Positions 15,466 through 24,065 of a DNA stretch of 34,033 nucleotides are shown piece by piece (within the stretch, counting starts at the first letter, position 1; the number at the start of each line of letters is the position of its first letter). Under the pieces are notes generated by a model that worked only from the letters and a program-made list of their open reading frames with translations, made no database searches and was not told the origin of the DNA. This DNA is from Chloroflexota bacterium (lineage in GTDB: Bacteria; Chloroflexota; Dehalococcoidia; FW602-bin16): positions 1 through 34,033 of the forward strand of contig SCTZ01000136.1 in NCBI GenBank assembly GCA_004297765.1, read 5' to 3'. Both the position numbers and the translations under genes were made by a program.

Positions 15466-17093
15466 CCAACCCCTCCTCCATTCATAATGGGACTCAGGCG
15501 CACGGATATCCGCGTTCCCTGTCCCGGTGCAGTATCGACGCTGAAAGCGCCCCCGATCTCCTCCGCTCGCTCACTCATAATGCTGAGTCCGAAGCGGTGC
15601 CCCTTGCGGCGCATGACCTGATCGAGATCGAAGCCGTGGCCATCGTCCTCAACGCTGACCATCGTCTCTCCATCGCGTTGGTCCACCACCACACGCACGT
15701 TGGCCGCCTGTGCGTGCTTGCGGACGTTGGTTAGCGCCTCCTGTACGATGCGAAGCAACTGCGCCTCGGCCAGCGTAGAGAGGCGTAGTTCCACGCTCTC
15801 ATCGACGACTAGCTCACAGCGCAGCCCCGATTGCTCCCGGTACTTCGGCACGTACTCTCGCAAGGCCGACACCAGGCTCCTTTCGCTGGATACGGTGGTT
15901 TTCAGACACAGGATCGACTCGCGTACGTCGGCACAGGCATCTTCTACCGCCTTGGCCATCTGGTTCAAGCTAATCATGGCCTGCTCTGTTCGGATGTTAC
16001 CCACTTGCTTTTGAACTTCGAGGATCTTCAGCCCAAGGTAGCCCAGCACCTGACCCAGGCTATCGTGCATCTCGCTGGCCAGACGGTCGCGCTCCTCTAG
16101 AATGGCCAACTCGCGGTTTCGGACCTCCACCTCTTTGGTGCGCTGCTCCACGGTTTCCTCGAGGCGGCGGTTCCACTCTTCCAACTGCGCACGGGCCGCC
16201 CGCTGCGATTCGAGGGCTTGCTGCTGAGCGGCGAAGCGATCCCGGTTGGCCATCTGCACCTGTTGCAGCCGCTCGATCTCGAAGACGCTGAGCGTGCGAA
16301 CCATGTAGTAGGCAATGACAATAGACAACAAAGCGGTGACGACCTGTGGCGGAACGAGGAACCAGGAGAAGAACGAAGCGTAGTTCAAGACCGAGGCTGG
16401 AAAATAGGGAGCTGGAGGCACGATCAAGCCGGAGACGAAGGCGTTCGCGCCGAACGCCACTCCAGCCCACGTGCAGTACGACTCGACCCGCTTGAATCCC
16501 AGGCTACGGAAGAGGGGACCCTGACTGAACATGGCGAACGACGCCAATATCGACCCCGGCAGGAAGAGCACGTAGCGGGCCCACACATCCGCTGAGACGA
16601 TCCAGTCGCCCTGCATTGTGACGTAAGTGGCGGCGGCATCCCCCCGGTGGCATTGGACGCAGACCCCCGCGAACGACAGCGCATCCGCGGTGGGGATCCA
16701 ACTTAGATGCGGAATGACGAATGAGACGAGCCAGCCGCCGAAAAGCACGGCCGGAACAAAGCGCAGGGAGCGATACTTCTTGTTGGTGGCCGCTAGCAAT
16801 CGCGTGCCGAAGAGAACCAGGAAGACGCTAGAGGCAGCCAGGAACAGGATGCGAATCTGGCGCAGTGATAAGTCCACGTCGCCGGTCTGGTCCTGGGCCA
16901 TGATCAGGCTAAACATGTCCATCCATTCCACCGCACTGTGCAGCAGACCGAACAGGGCGAGGAACGGAAGGCTGGAGCGCAAGGTAAGCGCACTCGCACG
17001 GCGTGACTCCAGAGCGATGGCTAGCCCCATCACAAAGAAGGCCAAACCGTACACAAAGAAAACGAAGATGAGAAAGACGGGGGTGGGATTCAT
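15462..17093 (-). CDS. Seven-helix sensor histidine kinase with a CxxCH motif between membrane helices
   Basis: The protein has 543 residues. Seven hydrophobic segments (near 5-27, 40-58, 80-102, 108-130, 170-188, 205-225 and 236-266) form the sensor. CVQCH at 145-149 lies in the loop between helices 4 and 5, next to a predicted outer-face edge. A coiled coil (about 270-335), a HisKA_3 box with His343 in ASEMHDS, and an ATPase domain (NVRKHAQAA, DDGHGFD, FGLSIMSERA) follow. A single c-type heme in a membrane-embedded sensor suggests redox or quinone-linked sensing. The ATG at 17093 is preferred over a GTG at 17129, because the hydrophobic helix starts right after it. GAGG lies unusually close to it. 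Confidence 0.9.
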   Translation of the reverse strand: MNPTPVFLIFVFFVYGLAFFVMGLAIALESRRASALTLRSSLPFLALFGLLHSAVEWMDMFSLIMAQDQTGDVDLSLRQIRILFLAASSVFLVLFGTRLLAATNKKYRSLRFVPAVLFGGWLVSFVIPHLSWIPTADALSFAGVCVQCHRGDAAATYVTMQGDWIVSADVWARYVLFLPGSILASFAMFSQGPLFRSLGFKRVESYCTWAGVAFGANAFVSGLIVPPAPYFPASVLNYASFFSWFLVPPQVVTALLSIVIAYYMVRTLSVFEIERLQQVQMANRDRFAAQQQALESQRAARAQLEEWNRRLEETVEQRTKEVEVRNRELAILEERDRLASEMHDSLGQVLGYLGLKILEVQKQVGNIRTEQAMISLNQMAKAVEDACADVRESILCLKTTVSSERSLVSALREYVPKYREQSGLRCELVVDESVELRLSTLAEAQLLRIVQEALTNVRKHAQAANVRVVVDQRDGETMVSVEDDGHGFDLDQVMRRKGHRFGLSIMSERAEEIGGAFSVDTAPGQGTRISVRLSPIMNGGGVG

Positions 17094-17183
17094 TTCCTCA
17101 CACTCACACAGCGCCGTGTTGGGCCCCACGCGCGCTCATCACGCGTTACTTCGCGGGCTACCCTTGTCCCCTACTTCATCACT

Positions 17184-17212
17184 ATTATATTGTATTTGTA
17201 TGCGGACGTGAA
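17184..17212 (-). promoter_or_regulatory. Probable promoter of the kinase-regulator operon
   Basis: On the minus strand, TTCACG (17212-17207) and a perfect TATAAT (17189-17184) are separated by 17 bases. Transcription would start near 17177, about 85 bases before the kinase start codon. Confidence 0.6.
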
Positions 17213-17330
17213 TGGGGAGCCTCTCTTGATGTTAAAGGCGTCTTGTGTGAAGGCGCTGCAGTGACCAGTCCAATGGCAGCTCTGTTTGAGGCATACGGCT
17301 GAGAAGCACGGGGCAGCGCGGAGAAAGGCA

Positions 17331-17355
17331 AGAGGGCGGGATAATCCCGCCCTCT
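17331..17355 (-). terminator. Terminator of the nine-heme secreted cytochrome gene
   Basis: The stem AGAGGGCGGG/CCCGCCCTCT has a 5-base loop and is followed on the minus strand by TGCCTTTCTCC. It begins 41 bases after the stop codon of the 17396-19279 gene and upstream of the kinase promoter, so it separates the two transcription units. Confidence 0.75.
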
Positions 17356-17395
17356 CGTGCATGCAGGAAGCCTCGCTGGAGGCCCCGCGCAAAAG

Positions 17396-19279
17396 CTACG
17401 GAAGAACGCTGGTTGCGCCGGGAACGTCCTTGCCGGTCAGGTCTCGATAGGAGGCCTGTAGCAGACCGACGGAACGCTTGAAGTTGTGAATCGCCGAGGA
17501 TCGCCCGTCCATGTTCTCCAAGCCACGGACGAATCGATAGTTGTAGATGGCGTTCTTCTGCTTTTCGTTGGCCTTGGCCAGGTCGTCCCGGTTAAAGTAC
17601 GGATTGCCCTGGATAGGCCTGATGCCGGAGTCGGATATTGCCTTTAGAAGCACATTCAGCAGACCCGCTACCTCAGTCTGAACGCCTTCCACCTTGCCGT
17701 TGCCGTCATAGTCAGCTTTGGCCGGGAAGTTGAACTCAGTGAGGCCTGGGTGGCACTGCTGACAAGCCGCCGTATACTGAACCTTGCCATCGGGGCTCAG
17801 CGCGTTGAAGGAATGGTCGCCCACCTTGAGCCGGTTTGGATCCTTGGTGTCCGTCGATACGGGCCACATGTGGCAGGCCACGCACGGGCCAGGGGTCTCA
17901 CCCAGGAACAGCTTGGCGGATGGGTTGTTGGGATTGGCGACGGGCGCTGTTCCCACGATGGAGCCATGCGGCGAGTTGGGAATGGCTAGACCGTAGTCGA
18001 CGCCATCGGTATCGCTCAGCATCTCGACCGCGGCGCTATAATGCGGGTAGCTGCCTTTAAGCGCATCGGCTGGCACTGTCCTCGAATTGTGACACTCGGC
18101 GCAGGTGGCCGACAAGCCGAGGTTCTTTGTTATGCCCGCTACTTCGACCGGGACGTCGCCTACGCGAAGCTGGGCCTTATTTGCCTCCGAGTGAGGGTCG
18201 TGGCAGGCAGCACAGGAAAGGGCCTCTGCGTTGTTGTTCCAAGATGCCTGCTCGGTCGGGTTCTTCGTAAACGAGATGTAGCCCTCACCCGAGTGGCAGC
18301 GCACGCAGGCTTGGCGGCTGGGTCCGGTCGGATAGGTCCATGCCCGCGAGTTTTCCTCAGAGTGCTTGGCGTTCCTCAGCTCCGAGCCCCTGATGTGGCT
18401 TCCGCCTGTGTCATGGCACTGATTGCAGACGCCTGAATCCACGCTGGAGGCCATCTTGGCGCCCTTCAGGACGTGATCCTTGGCGGGGCCGTGGCAGGCT
18501 TCGCACTGGATGTTGGCCATGTTCTTCAGTTCCTTGGGCACGGCGTCCCAGTTGCCCTCGCCCTTCTTGATACTCTCCAGGGATGGGAACTGCCATCCGA
18601 GCTTAGCCTGGACGTCGGCGAAGCCGCCGTTGGAGGCTCCGATGTAGTATCCAGTTGTGTGGCAGCGGATGCAGCCTTCATTGTATTTGGTGGTTGCCGG
18701 GTCGGCCCCGCCGTCGATATCTCGGGTGAATTTCGTGGCGTGCTTGGTCTTGCTCCACTCGGCGACCTTGGCCGGGTGACAGTTCACGCAGCCACCGGCC
18801 TCGACGCCAATGTACTCGCCGGCCTGAACTTGTACGCTGGCCATGGGGCTGCTGCCGCTGGCGTTGGTGGCGACCAGGTCAATCTTGTAGATTCCGCTGA
18901 CGTCAGGAGTAAACCACACCGCGCCTGTAGTTGCATCTCCGAGAATGGCGCTGGAGGCGTTGGGTTTGCTCAGGGTCCACTGATACTTGGCCGTGGCGCT
19001 CTTCGCGTCCTCCGGCACTCCCTGGATGGTCACAGGGGCGCCGATCGAGACATTATTCAGCCCGGTCGAGCCCATGGCCACCGGGGCCCCGGTGCTGGAC
19101 AGAAGGGCTACGAATCCGTTGGGATCGGCCGCATTGGCCGGCACGGGGAGGACCTTCACATCCACCTTGGGAACTCCGGCCACCGGCTCGGCGGCCCGAC
19201 CTAACATCGCCGGTCCGGCCGCGTATGCTAAGGCCAGCAGTCCTGCAACGGCGCAGGACAAAAGGATCGCTCGCTTCAT
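17396..19279 (-). CDS. Secreted nine-heme cytochrome c with an N-terminal Ig-like domain
   Basis: The protein has 627 residues. A cleavable-looking signal peptide (about 1-30) is followed by an Ig/PKD-like beta domain at about 75-152 (YQWTLSKP, then SGIYKIDLVATNASG). Nine CxxCH motifs begin at 164, 203, 259, 285, 325, 356, 393, 466 and 506. The C-terminal helical segment (about 540-615) contains NYRFVRG and IHNFKRSVGLLQASY, similar to the long-helix ends of NrfA- and cytochrome c554-type multiheme proteins. All motifs are CxxCH; no CxxCK or other special active-site heme is seen. It has no C-terminal anchor, so it is probably free, cell-wall-bound or in a complex. Role: electron carrier or extracellular reductase of unknown substrate. 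AGGAAAGG precedes the ATG at 19279. Confidence 0.9.
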   Translation of the reverse strand: MKRAILLSCAVAGLLALAYAAGPAMLGRAAEPVAGVPKVDVKVLPVPANAADPNGFVALLSSTGAPVAMGSTGLNNVSIGAPVTIQGVPEDAKSATAKYQWTLSKPNASSAILGDATTGAVWFTPDVSGIYKIDLVATNASGSSPMASVQVQAGEYIGVEAGGCVNCHPAKVAEWSKTKHATKFTRDIDGGADPATTKYNEGCIRCHTTGYYIGASNGGFADVQAKLGWQFPSLESIKKGEGNWDAVPKELKNMANIQCEACHGPAKDHVLKGAKMASSVDSGVCNQCHDTGGSHIRGSELRNAKHSEENSRAWTYPTGPSRQACVRCHSGEGYISFTKNPTEQASWNNNAEALSCAACHDPHSEANKAQLRVGDVPVEVAGITKNLGLSATCAECHNSRTVPADALKGSYPHYSAAVEMLSDTDGVDYGLAIPNSPHGSIVGTAPVANPNNPSAKLFLGETPGPCVACHMWPVSTDTKDPNRLKVGDHSFNALSPDGKVQYTAACQQCHPGLTEFNFPAKADYDGNGKVEGVQTEVAGLLNVLLKAISDSGIRPIQGNPYFNRDDLAKANEKQKNAIYNYRFVRGLENMDGRSSAIHNFKRSVGLLQASYRDLTGKDVPGATSVLP

Positions 19280-19635
19280 TGCACTCAACCTTTCCTTTCC
19301 CTCCTCGCATCCTTGCGGGGACACGTCGTCAGCGTGCTACCCAGCCACACACGGCGAGAAGGACAACTGGGAACCCTGGGGACCCATACATCGCCAGTAC
19401 GATTGACCAGGCTCGCTTCCGTCGAGACCTGTGGCGACTGCGCTCTATACGTCAGACGCCATGAAGCAATTCGGTAGTGCGATCGTTCCGATCGCTCGAT
19501 CAGATCTGCGCTCGATCATCACCTCCGCGTTCTGGAAACGCCCCGGCAACGCATGCCGGAGGAACTCTCGTCTCCTAAGTTGGCACGGAAACGTCAAGAG
19601 ACGTTCTGGCGGACCTCTAGACGGATGCTATATCT
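19280..19635. other. Gap between the lipoprotein and cytochrome genes
   Basis: The 356-base stretch has no supported gene. A cluster of GATC/CGATC words (about 19487-19520, with GCGATCGTTCCGATCGC as an imperfect palindrome) is the only visible structure and could be a regulator site for the downstream cytochrome gene. Confidence 0.35.
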
Positions 19636-20193
19636 CTAGGCGGGTTTGTGGCATTGCTGGCACACGGAGTCCGCGCGGCCCTGATGGCTGGGCTGCAGTC
19701 CCATGCCACCAGGCGCACCAGCGCCGGGACCACCGACGGTATGACAGACAGTGCAGGTCGTACGACCTGCGTGATTGCTCGGAATGGCGGGTATTCCGCC
19801 TGCCGCGGCGCTGGCTGCCGGCGAGCTAGCCGCCGGAGCACTGGGCGAAGCCGCGGGCTTGCTTGGAGCGGGCGAGGCCGGCGAAGCCGCGGGCGATGAC
19901 GGCGACGCGGCCGGCGAAGCTGCGGGCGACGACGGCGATGCGGCCGGCGAGGTCGTCGTAGCTGGTTTGCTGGCCGCGGGCGACGATGGCGACGCGGCCG
20001 GCGCGGACGAAGAAGACGCCGACGGCGCGGGCGAGGCCGGCTTGGATGGCGAAGCCGCGGGCGAAGACGAGGCGGCTGCTTTGGTCGGAGCAGTGCTGGG
20101 CTGTGCTGGTGCTGACGAGTTACCACAGGCGGCGATAGCTGTGACCGAGAGAAGAGCAACGGCAAGTACGATGATGGGCTTGACTAGCTTCAC
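19636..20193 (-). CDS. Diheme lipoprotein on an Ala/Ser/Pro-rich stalk
   Basis: The 185-residue protein has a lipoprotein signal peptide ending in AIAAC, with Cys23 as the lipid-bearing residue. A stalk of about 105 low-complexity residues made of Ala, Ser and Pro follows (repeats such as SPSSPAAS). The small C-terminal domain carries two c-type heme motifs, CTVCH (147-151) and CQQCH (178-182). The GTG start at 20193 has a textbook AAAGGAGG seven bases upstream. The stalk would hold the hemes away from the membrane, perhaps through the cell wall, which fits a relay between membrane cytochromes and outside acceptors. It lies upstream of the nine-heme cytochrome gene on the same strand. Confidence 0.85.
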   Translation of the reverse strand: MKLVKPIIVLAVALLSVTAIAACGNSSAPAQPSTAPTKAAASSSPAASPSKPASPAPSASSSSAPAASPSSPAASKPATTTSPAASPSSPAASPAASPSSPAASPASPAPSKPAASPSAPAASSPAASAAAGGIPAIPSNHAGRTTCTVCHTVGGPGAGAPGGMGLQPSHQGRADSVCQQCHKPA

Positions 20194-20356
20194 TAATAGA
20201 CCTCCTTTGGTCCGTACGGGAGAAGCGTGCGATAAAACAAACAAAAAGCCCTGGAGGCGTTACCCCCCAGCCCACAACCAGCCATCAGCCATGAGCCCGA
20301 CAAGGGCAGCCCAGGACTTCCAGTTTCGAACGCCGCCTCAGGTCAAGCCAGAACGC

Positions 20357-20382
20357 GTTCCTGCCAATCATCGGGCAGGAAC
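20357..20382. other. Hairpin in the lipoprotein mRNA leader
   Basis: A perfect 9-bp inverted repeat, GTTCCTGCC and GGCAGGAAC, has an 8-base loop. It lies between the predicted promoter and the lipoprotein start. No T run follows on the minus strand, so it is a leader structure rather than a clear terminator. Confidence 0.45.
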
Positions 20383-20424
20383 AGGGACAGAACACGCTTA
20401 ACCCGTAGCTCGGATTACAAATCT

Positions 20425-20452
20425 AAGATACCATCAATCAGGCACTTGTCAA
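20425..20452 (-). promoter_or_regulatory. Promoter of the lipoprotein-cytochrome unit
   Basis: On the minus strand, a perfect TTGACA (20452-20447) is followed after 16 bases by TATCTT (20430-20425). Transcription would start near 20418 and leave a leader of about 225 bases before the lipoprotein GTG. Confidence 0.6.
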
Positions 20453-20519
20453 TGCGTGACCCTGGGGGTACTTTCGTACTAATGTGGAACATTGAGGAAA
20501 GAAAAGGAGCGCAAAGCAG

Positions 20520-21992
20520 CTAACTCAGCCGCTCTCTATCCTCCGTCAGGTAGGCGTCGACGGCGGCGGAGATGGCGGCCACACGACGATTGTTCTTCAT
20601 GCCAGCGAAGATACCACTCAACGATCGCTCCGCCATAATCCGGCGCACGTCGTCTTCAACGCAGGGGTGCTCCTCCAAGAAGCGTGTCGAATAATCGCCC
20701 CGACGGAAGTCCTTGCTTTCCAACACGGCCTTGAGGAACGGCAGATTCGTAGTCACTCCCAGAATGACGTACTCGAAGAGGGCCCGACTCATGCGCTCGA
20801 TGGCCTCGTCGCGCCAGCGGCCCCACACGATCAGCTTGGAGATCAGGGAGTCGTAGTAAGGGGTGATGGTATATCCCATGTGCACCCCGCTATCCACGCG
20901 CACCCCAATTCCGCCCGGGGAGCGATAGCCCTTGATAGTGCCCGGCGAGGGCGCAAAGTTGGCCAGCGGATCCTCGGCATTGACCCGGCATTCGATGGCC
21001 CAGCCGGTCAGTTGGATTTGCTCCTGGCGATAAGGCAACGGCAATCCGGCTGCAATACGGATCTGGGTCTTCACCAGGTCTATGCCGCTACGCACCTCTG
21101 TGATTCCGTGCTCCACCTGAAGCCGAGTGTTCATCTCGAGGAAGTAGTATTCGCCGTCCGCGTAGATAAACTCCACCGTTCCAGCGTTGACATAATCGAC
21201 AGACCGAGCGACCCGCACCGCGATCTCCCCCATCTCGGCCCGCAAATCGGGCGACATGACTGGCGAGGGCGATTCCTCGATCAGCTTCTGATGTCGCCTC
21301 TGGATAGAGCACTCGCGCTCATCGATGTGGACAGTGTTGCCGAAGCGATCGGCCAGCACCTGGAACTCGATGTGATGCGGATGGCGCAGGTACTTCTCCA
21401 TGTACACGGTCGGGTCGCCAAAAGCCGAGCGTGCCGACGACTGTGCATGCTCCAGGGCCCACGGAAGATCGTCCTCCTGCTCCACAACCTGCATGCCGAT
21501 CCCTCCACCGCCAGCAGCGGCCTTGATCAGCACCGGGTACCCGATGTGTCGCGCCTGTACTCGCGCCTCCTCCAGACCAGAAAGTGCCCCCGTCCCGGGC
21601 ACCAGGGGTACGCCTGCCTTGGCCATCAGGGCCCGTGCGCCCACCTTGTTCCCCATGGCGGCGATCGACTCGCTCCGCGGGCCGATGAAAGTGATGCCCT
21701 CCGCCTCGCAGGCGCGGGCGAACTCCGCGTTCTCCGAAAGGAAGCCATAGCCCGGATGGATGGCATCCGCGCCGCTCTTTTTCGCCGCGTCGATGATACG
21801 CTCTATCGAGAGGTAGCTTTCGCGCGCGGGCGCTGGTCCGATGGGATAAGCTTCGTCCGCGTAGAGGGCGAAGAAGGAATGCTTGTCGGCCTCTGAGTAC
21901 ACGGCCACCGACACGATGCCTAGCTCGCGGCAGGCGCGCATGACGCGCACGGCGATCTCCCCACGGTTGGCGATCAGGATCTTCTTGAACAC
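20520..21992 (-). CDS. pycA: Biotin carboxylase subunit of pyruvate carboxylase (PycA)
   Basis: ATP-dependent carboxylation of biotin on the partner subunit. The 490-residue protein has the biotin carboxylase N-domain (ILIANRGEIAVR, HPGYGFLSENAEFA), the ATP-grasp domain with glycine loop AAAGGGGIGM, and the catalytic stretch EMNTRLQVEHGITE, where the usual Pro after VEH is Gly. The C-domain includes GVRVDSG and YYDSLISKLI. The GTG start has GGGGAGGAG upstream, and only one base separates it from the biotin/carboxyltransferase gene. That partner is of the oxaloacetate/pyruvate type, so pyruvate carboxylase rather than acetyl-CoA carboxylase is the better call. Confidence 0.88.
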   Translation of the reverse strand: MFKKILIANRGEIAVRVMRACRELGIVSVAVYSEADKHSFFALYADEAYPIGPAPARESYLSIERIIDAAKKSGADAIHPGYGFLSENAEFARACEAEGITFIGPRSESIAAMGNKVGARALMAKAGVPLVPGTGALSGLEEARVQARHIGYPVLIKAAAGGGGIGMQVVEQEDDLPWALEHAQSSARSAFGDPTVYMEKYLRHPHHIEFQVLADRFGNTVHIDERECSIQRRHQKLIEESPSPVMSPDLRAEMGEIAVRVARSVDYVNAGTVEFIYADGEYYFLEMNTRLQVEHGITEVRSGIDLVKTQIRIAAGLPLPYRQEQIQLTGWAIECRVNAEDPLANFAPSPGTIKGYRSPGGIGVRVDSGVHMGYTITPYYDSLISKLIVWGRWRDEAIERMSRALFEYVILGVTTNLPFLKAVLESKDFRRGDYSTRFLEEHPCVEDDVRRIMAERSLSGIFAGMKNNRRVAAISAAVDAYLTEDRERLS

Positions 21993-21993
21993 C

Positions 21994-23736
21994 TTACTCC
22001 TCCCCGCCCACGAGCAACACCACCTCGCCGGACTCCAGCGTCTGTCCCTCGGCCACGTAGATCTCCTTGACCACGCCCTCCGTATGAGCCACGATGTTGC
22101 TTTGCATCTTCATGGCCTCCATGATAGCCACGACATCACCACCGCGGACGTGGTCGCCCACGCTCACCCGGAATTTTAAGATAACACCATGCATCGGGGC
22201 GGTGACTGCCCCTTTGGCAAGCGGGACTGGCGGATGCTTGGTAACCACCTGCACCTGCTCTAGCACTTCGCGCTCGCCGTCCGGCACAACCTTGACCTCG
22301 AACGACTCGCCATCCACCTCGACGGTGAAGAAGCGTGGGCCTGCCAGAGCTGCCGGCGTGTTCTCGGCACTGGTCCGCCGTGGAGCAATCGGCTCTTCTT
22401 TTGCCTGACCTTTGAGGAACTTGGCGGCGACGTCGCCGTAGAGAGCGAACGTGAGCACGTCTTCACCATGATCGGGGATGCCCAGCTCGCGCATCTTCTC
22501 ACGGGCCGTGTCCAGTTGTGGAGGAATCAGATCGGCCGGCCGTCGGGTGATGAGCTCGGCGTCGCCGATCACCGAGCGTCGCACGTCTTCGTCAAGTGGA
22601 CCGGGCGGCTGTCCATACAGCCCGCGGAAGTAGTCCTTGACCTCCTGAGAGACCATCTTGTAGCGCTGTCCCGTGACCACGTTGAAAACCGCCTGTGTGC
22701 CAACAATCTGGCTGGTGGGCGTAACCAGTGGCGGAAAGCCCATCTCCGCCCGCACGCGCGGCAGCTCCTTGAGCACATCCGGGAATCTGTGCATGGCGTT
22801 CTGGGACTTGAGCTGAGACACCAGGTTCGAGATCATGCCGCCCGGAATCTGATGCGCTAGCACGCCGGTATCCACCCGCTCGGCGATCGGATCGAGGAGC
22901 CCCATGTACTTGTCGCGCAACTGCTCGAAGTACTCGGCCGCTTCCGCCAGCATGTCTATGTCGAGCCCTGTGTCGTGGGGTGTGCCGTGCAGGGCCCCGA
23001 CCACACTCTCCGTCGGCGCATGGCTGCTACCGCCGCTCAGGGGCGAAATGGCCGTGTCCACGATGTCAACGCCGGCCAGGCAAGCGGCAAGGATACTCAT
23101 GGGCGCCATGCCGCTTGTGCAGTGGGAGTGCAGGTCGACAGGAATCGCCACTCGTTGCTTGATGGCCCTGACCAGCTCGGTCACGGCCTGAGGCGAGATC
23201 AGACCAGCCATGTCCTTAATGCAAATGGAATCGCAGCCTAGTCGCTCCAGTTGCTGGGCCAAAACGGCGAAGCTCTCGATGGTGTGGACCGGGCTAACCG
23301 TGTAGGAAATAGCCCCCTGGGCGTGCTTTCCGGCTCGCTTCACCGCCCTGATAGACGTTTCCATGTTCCGAATGTCGTTCAGCGCATCGAAGATGCGGAA
23401 GATATCGACGCCGTTTTCGGCTGCCCGTGCAACGAAGTGCTCCACCACGTCATCCGCGTAGTGACGGTATCCCACCAGGTTTTGTCCGCGCAGAAGCATT
23501 TGCAGAGGCGTGCGCTGCATGCGCTTCTTGAGCTGGCGCAGCCGATCCCACGGATCCTCGTTGAGGAAGCGGATGCACACGTCGAAGGTCGCGCCGCCCC
23601 ACACCTCCAGAGAGTAGAAACCAATGCGATCCATCAGATCGGCAATCGGCAGCATGTCCCGCGTTCGCATGCGTGTCGCCAGCAATGACTGGTGCGCGTC
23701 GCGTAGGGTCACGTCTGTAATGAGTAATCTTGCCAT
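21994..23736 (-). CDS. pycB: Carboxyltransferase-biotin carrier subunit of pyruvate carboxylase (PycB)
   Basis: Transfers the carboxyl group from biotin to pyruvate to give oxaloacetate. The 580-residue protein begins with the HMGL-like TIM barrel (DVTLRDAHQSLLATRMR, EVWGGATFDVCIRFL, the metal-binding LHSHCTSGMAP). A conserved carboxyltransferase domain (about 300-460) and a C-terminal biotinyl domain with EAMKMQ follow; Lys543 is the attachment site. An oxaloacetate decarboxylase alpha subunit has the same layout, but no beta or gamma membrane subunits are nearby and a biotin carboxylase gene follows. An anaplerotic pyruvate carboxylase is therefore favoured. An AGGTGATGG-like site precedes the ATG. 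Confidence 0.88.
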   Translation of the reverse strand: MARLLITDVTLRDAHQSLLATRMRTRDMLPIADLMDRIGFYSLEVWGGATFDVCIRFLNEDPWDRLRQLKKRMQRTPLQMLLRGQNLVGYRHYADDVVEHFVARAAENGVDIFRIFDALNDIRNMETSIRAVKRAGKHAQGAISYTVSPVHTIESFAVLAQQLERLGCDSICIKDMAGLISPQAVTELVRAIKQRVAIPVDLHSHCTSGMAPMSILAACLAGVDIVDTAISPLSGGSSHAPTESVVGALHGTPHDTGLDIDMLAEAAEYFEQLRDKYMGLLDPIAERVDTGVLAHQIPGGMISNLVSQLKSQNAMHRFPDVLKELPRVRAEMGFPPLVTPTSQIVGTQAVFNVVTGQRYKMVSQEVKDYFRGLYGQPPGPLDEDVRRSVIGDAELITRRPADLIPPQLDTAREKMRELGIPDHGEDVLTFALYGDVAAKFLKGQAKEEPIAPRRTSAENTPAALAGPRFFTVEVDGESFEVKVVPDGEREVLEQVQVVTKHPPVPLAKGAVTAPMHGVILKFRVSVGDHVRGGDVVAIMEAMKMQSNIVAHTEGVVKEIYVAEGQTLESGEVVLLVGGEE

Positions 23737-23948
23737 GATCCATCACCTGTTCTGTTGGTGCCACCGGCACGACGTCGGGCGGGGCGGGCATAAAGACGAG
23801 GCAGTTGTTATCAAGAGGAGACGACGAATATCTCACCGCAACTCGGGGCTCTGCCGGAGATGATATCGCCAGCTCTGCGGCACAACGTTGTGATAGGCGC
23901 TCCTCATGGATGGCTCGCGAAGCAGGTTGTTCCTATATCTGTCAGGCG

Positions 23949-23981
23949 ATTTTACGATATATAGGGCGTTGACGTCAACGC
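23949..23981 (-). promoter_or_regulatory. Probable pyc promoter with a palindromic operator
   Basis: On the minus strand, TTGACG (23978-23973) and TAAAAT (23954-23949) are 18 bases apart. The -35 box lies inside a perfect 16-base palindrome, GCGTTGACGTCAACGC (23966-23981), which has the form of a dimeric regulator site. The leader to pycB would be about 205 bases. The rest of the divergent spacer 23737-24065 shows no gene. Confidence 0.5.
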
Positions 23982-24065
23982 ATGCGAAGTCACGTTGAAG
24001 CCGGGGTTCGTCGTTTGTTTGACGACTTCAGCCAGAATCTAGTGGGATGCATGGCGGTGCGTCGT

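Noticed and set aside
19861..20010. Possible CRISPR-like or minisatellite array
   Set aside because: The repeated GGCGACGCGGCCGGCGA-type words are the codons of the Ala/Ser/Pro stalk and are irregular in length, without spacers.
19775..20401. Long plus-strand frame rich in Gly, Ala and Asp
   Set aside because: It is the mirror of the Ala/Ser/Pro repeats of the lipoprotein gene on the minus strand, which has a lipobox, heme motifs and a strong ribosome site.
20667..21896. 409-residue plus-strand frame
   Set aside because: It is antisense to the biotin carboxylase gene and rich in His/Arg/Leu, typical of a shadow frame in GC-rich DNA.
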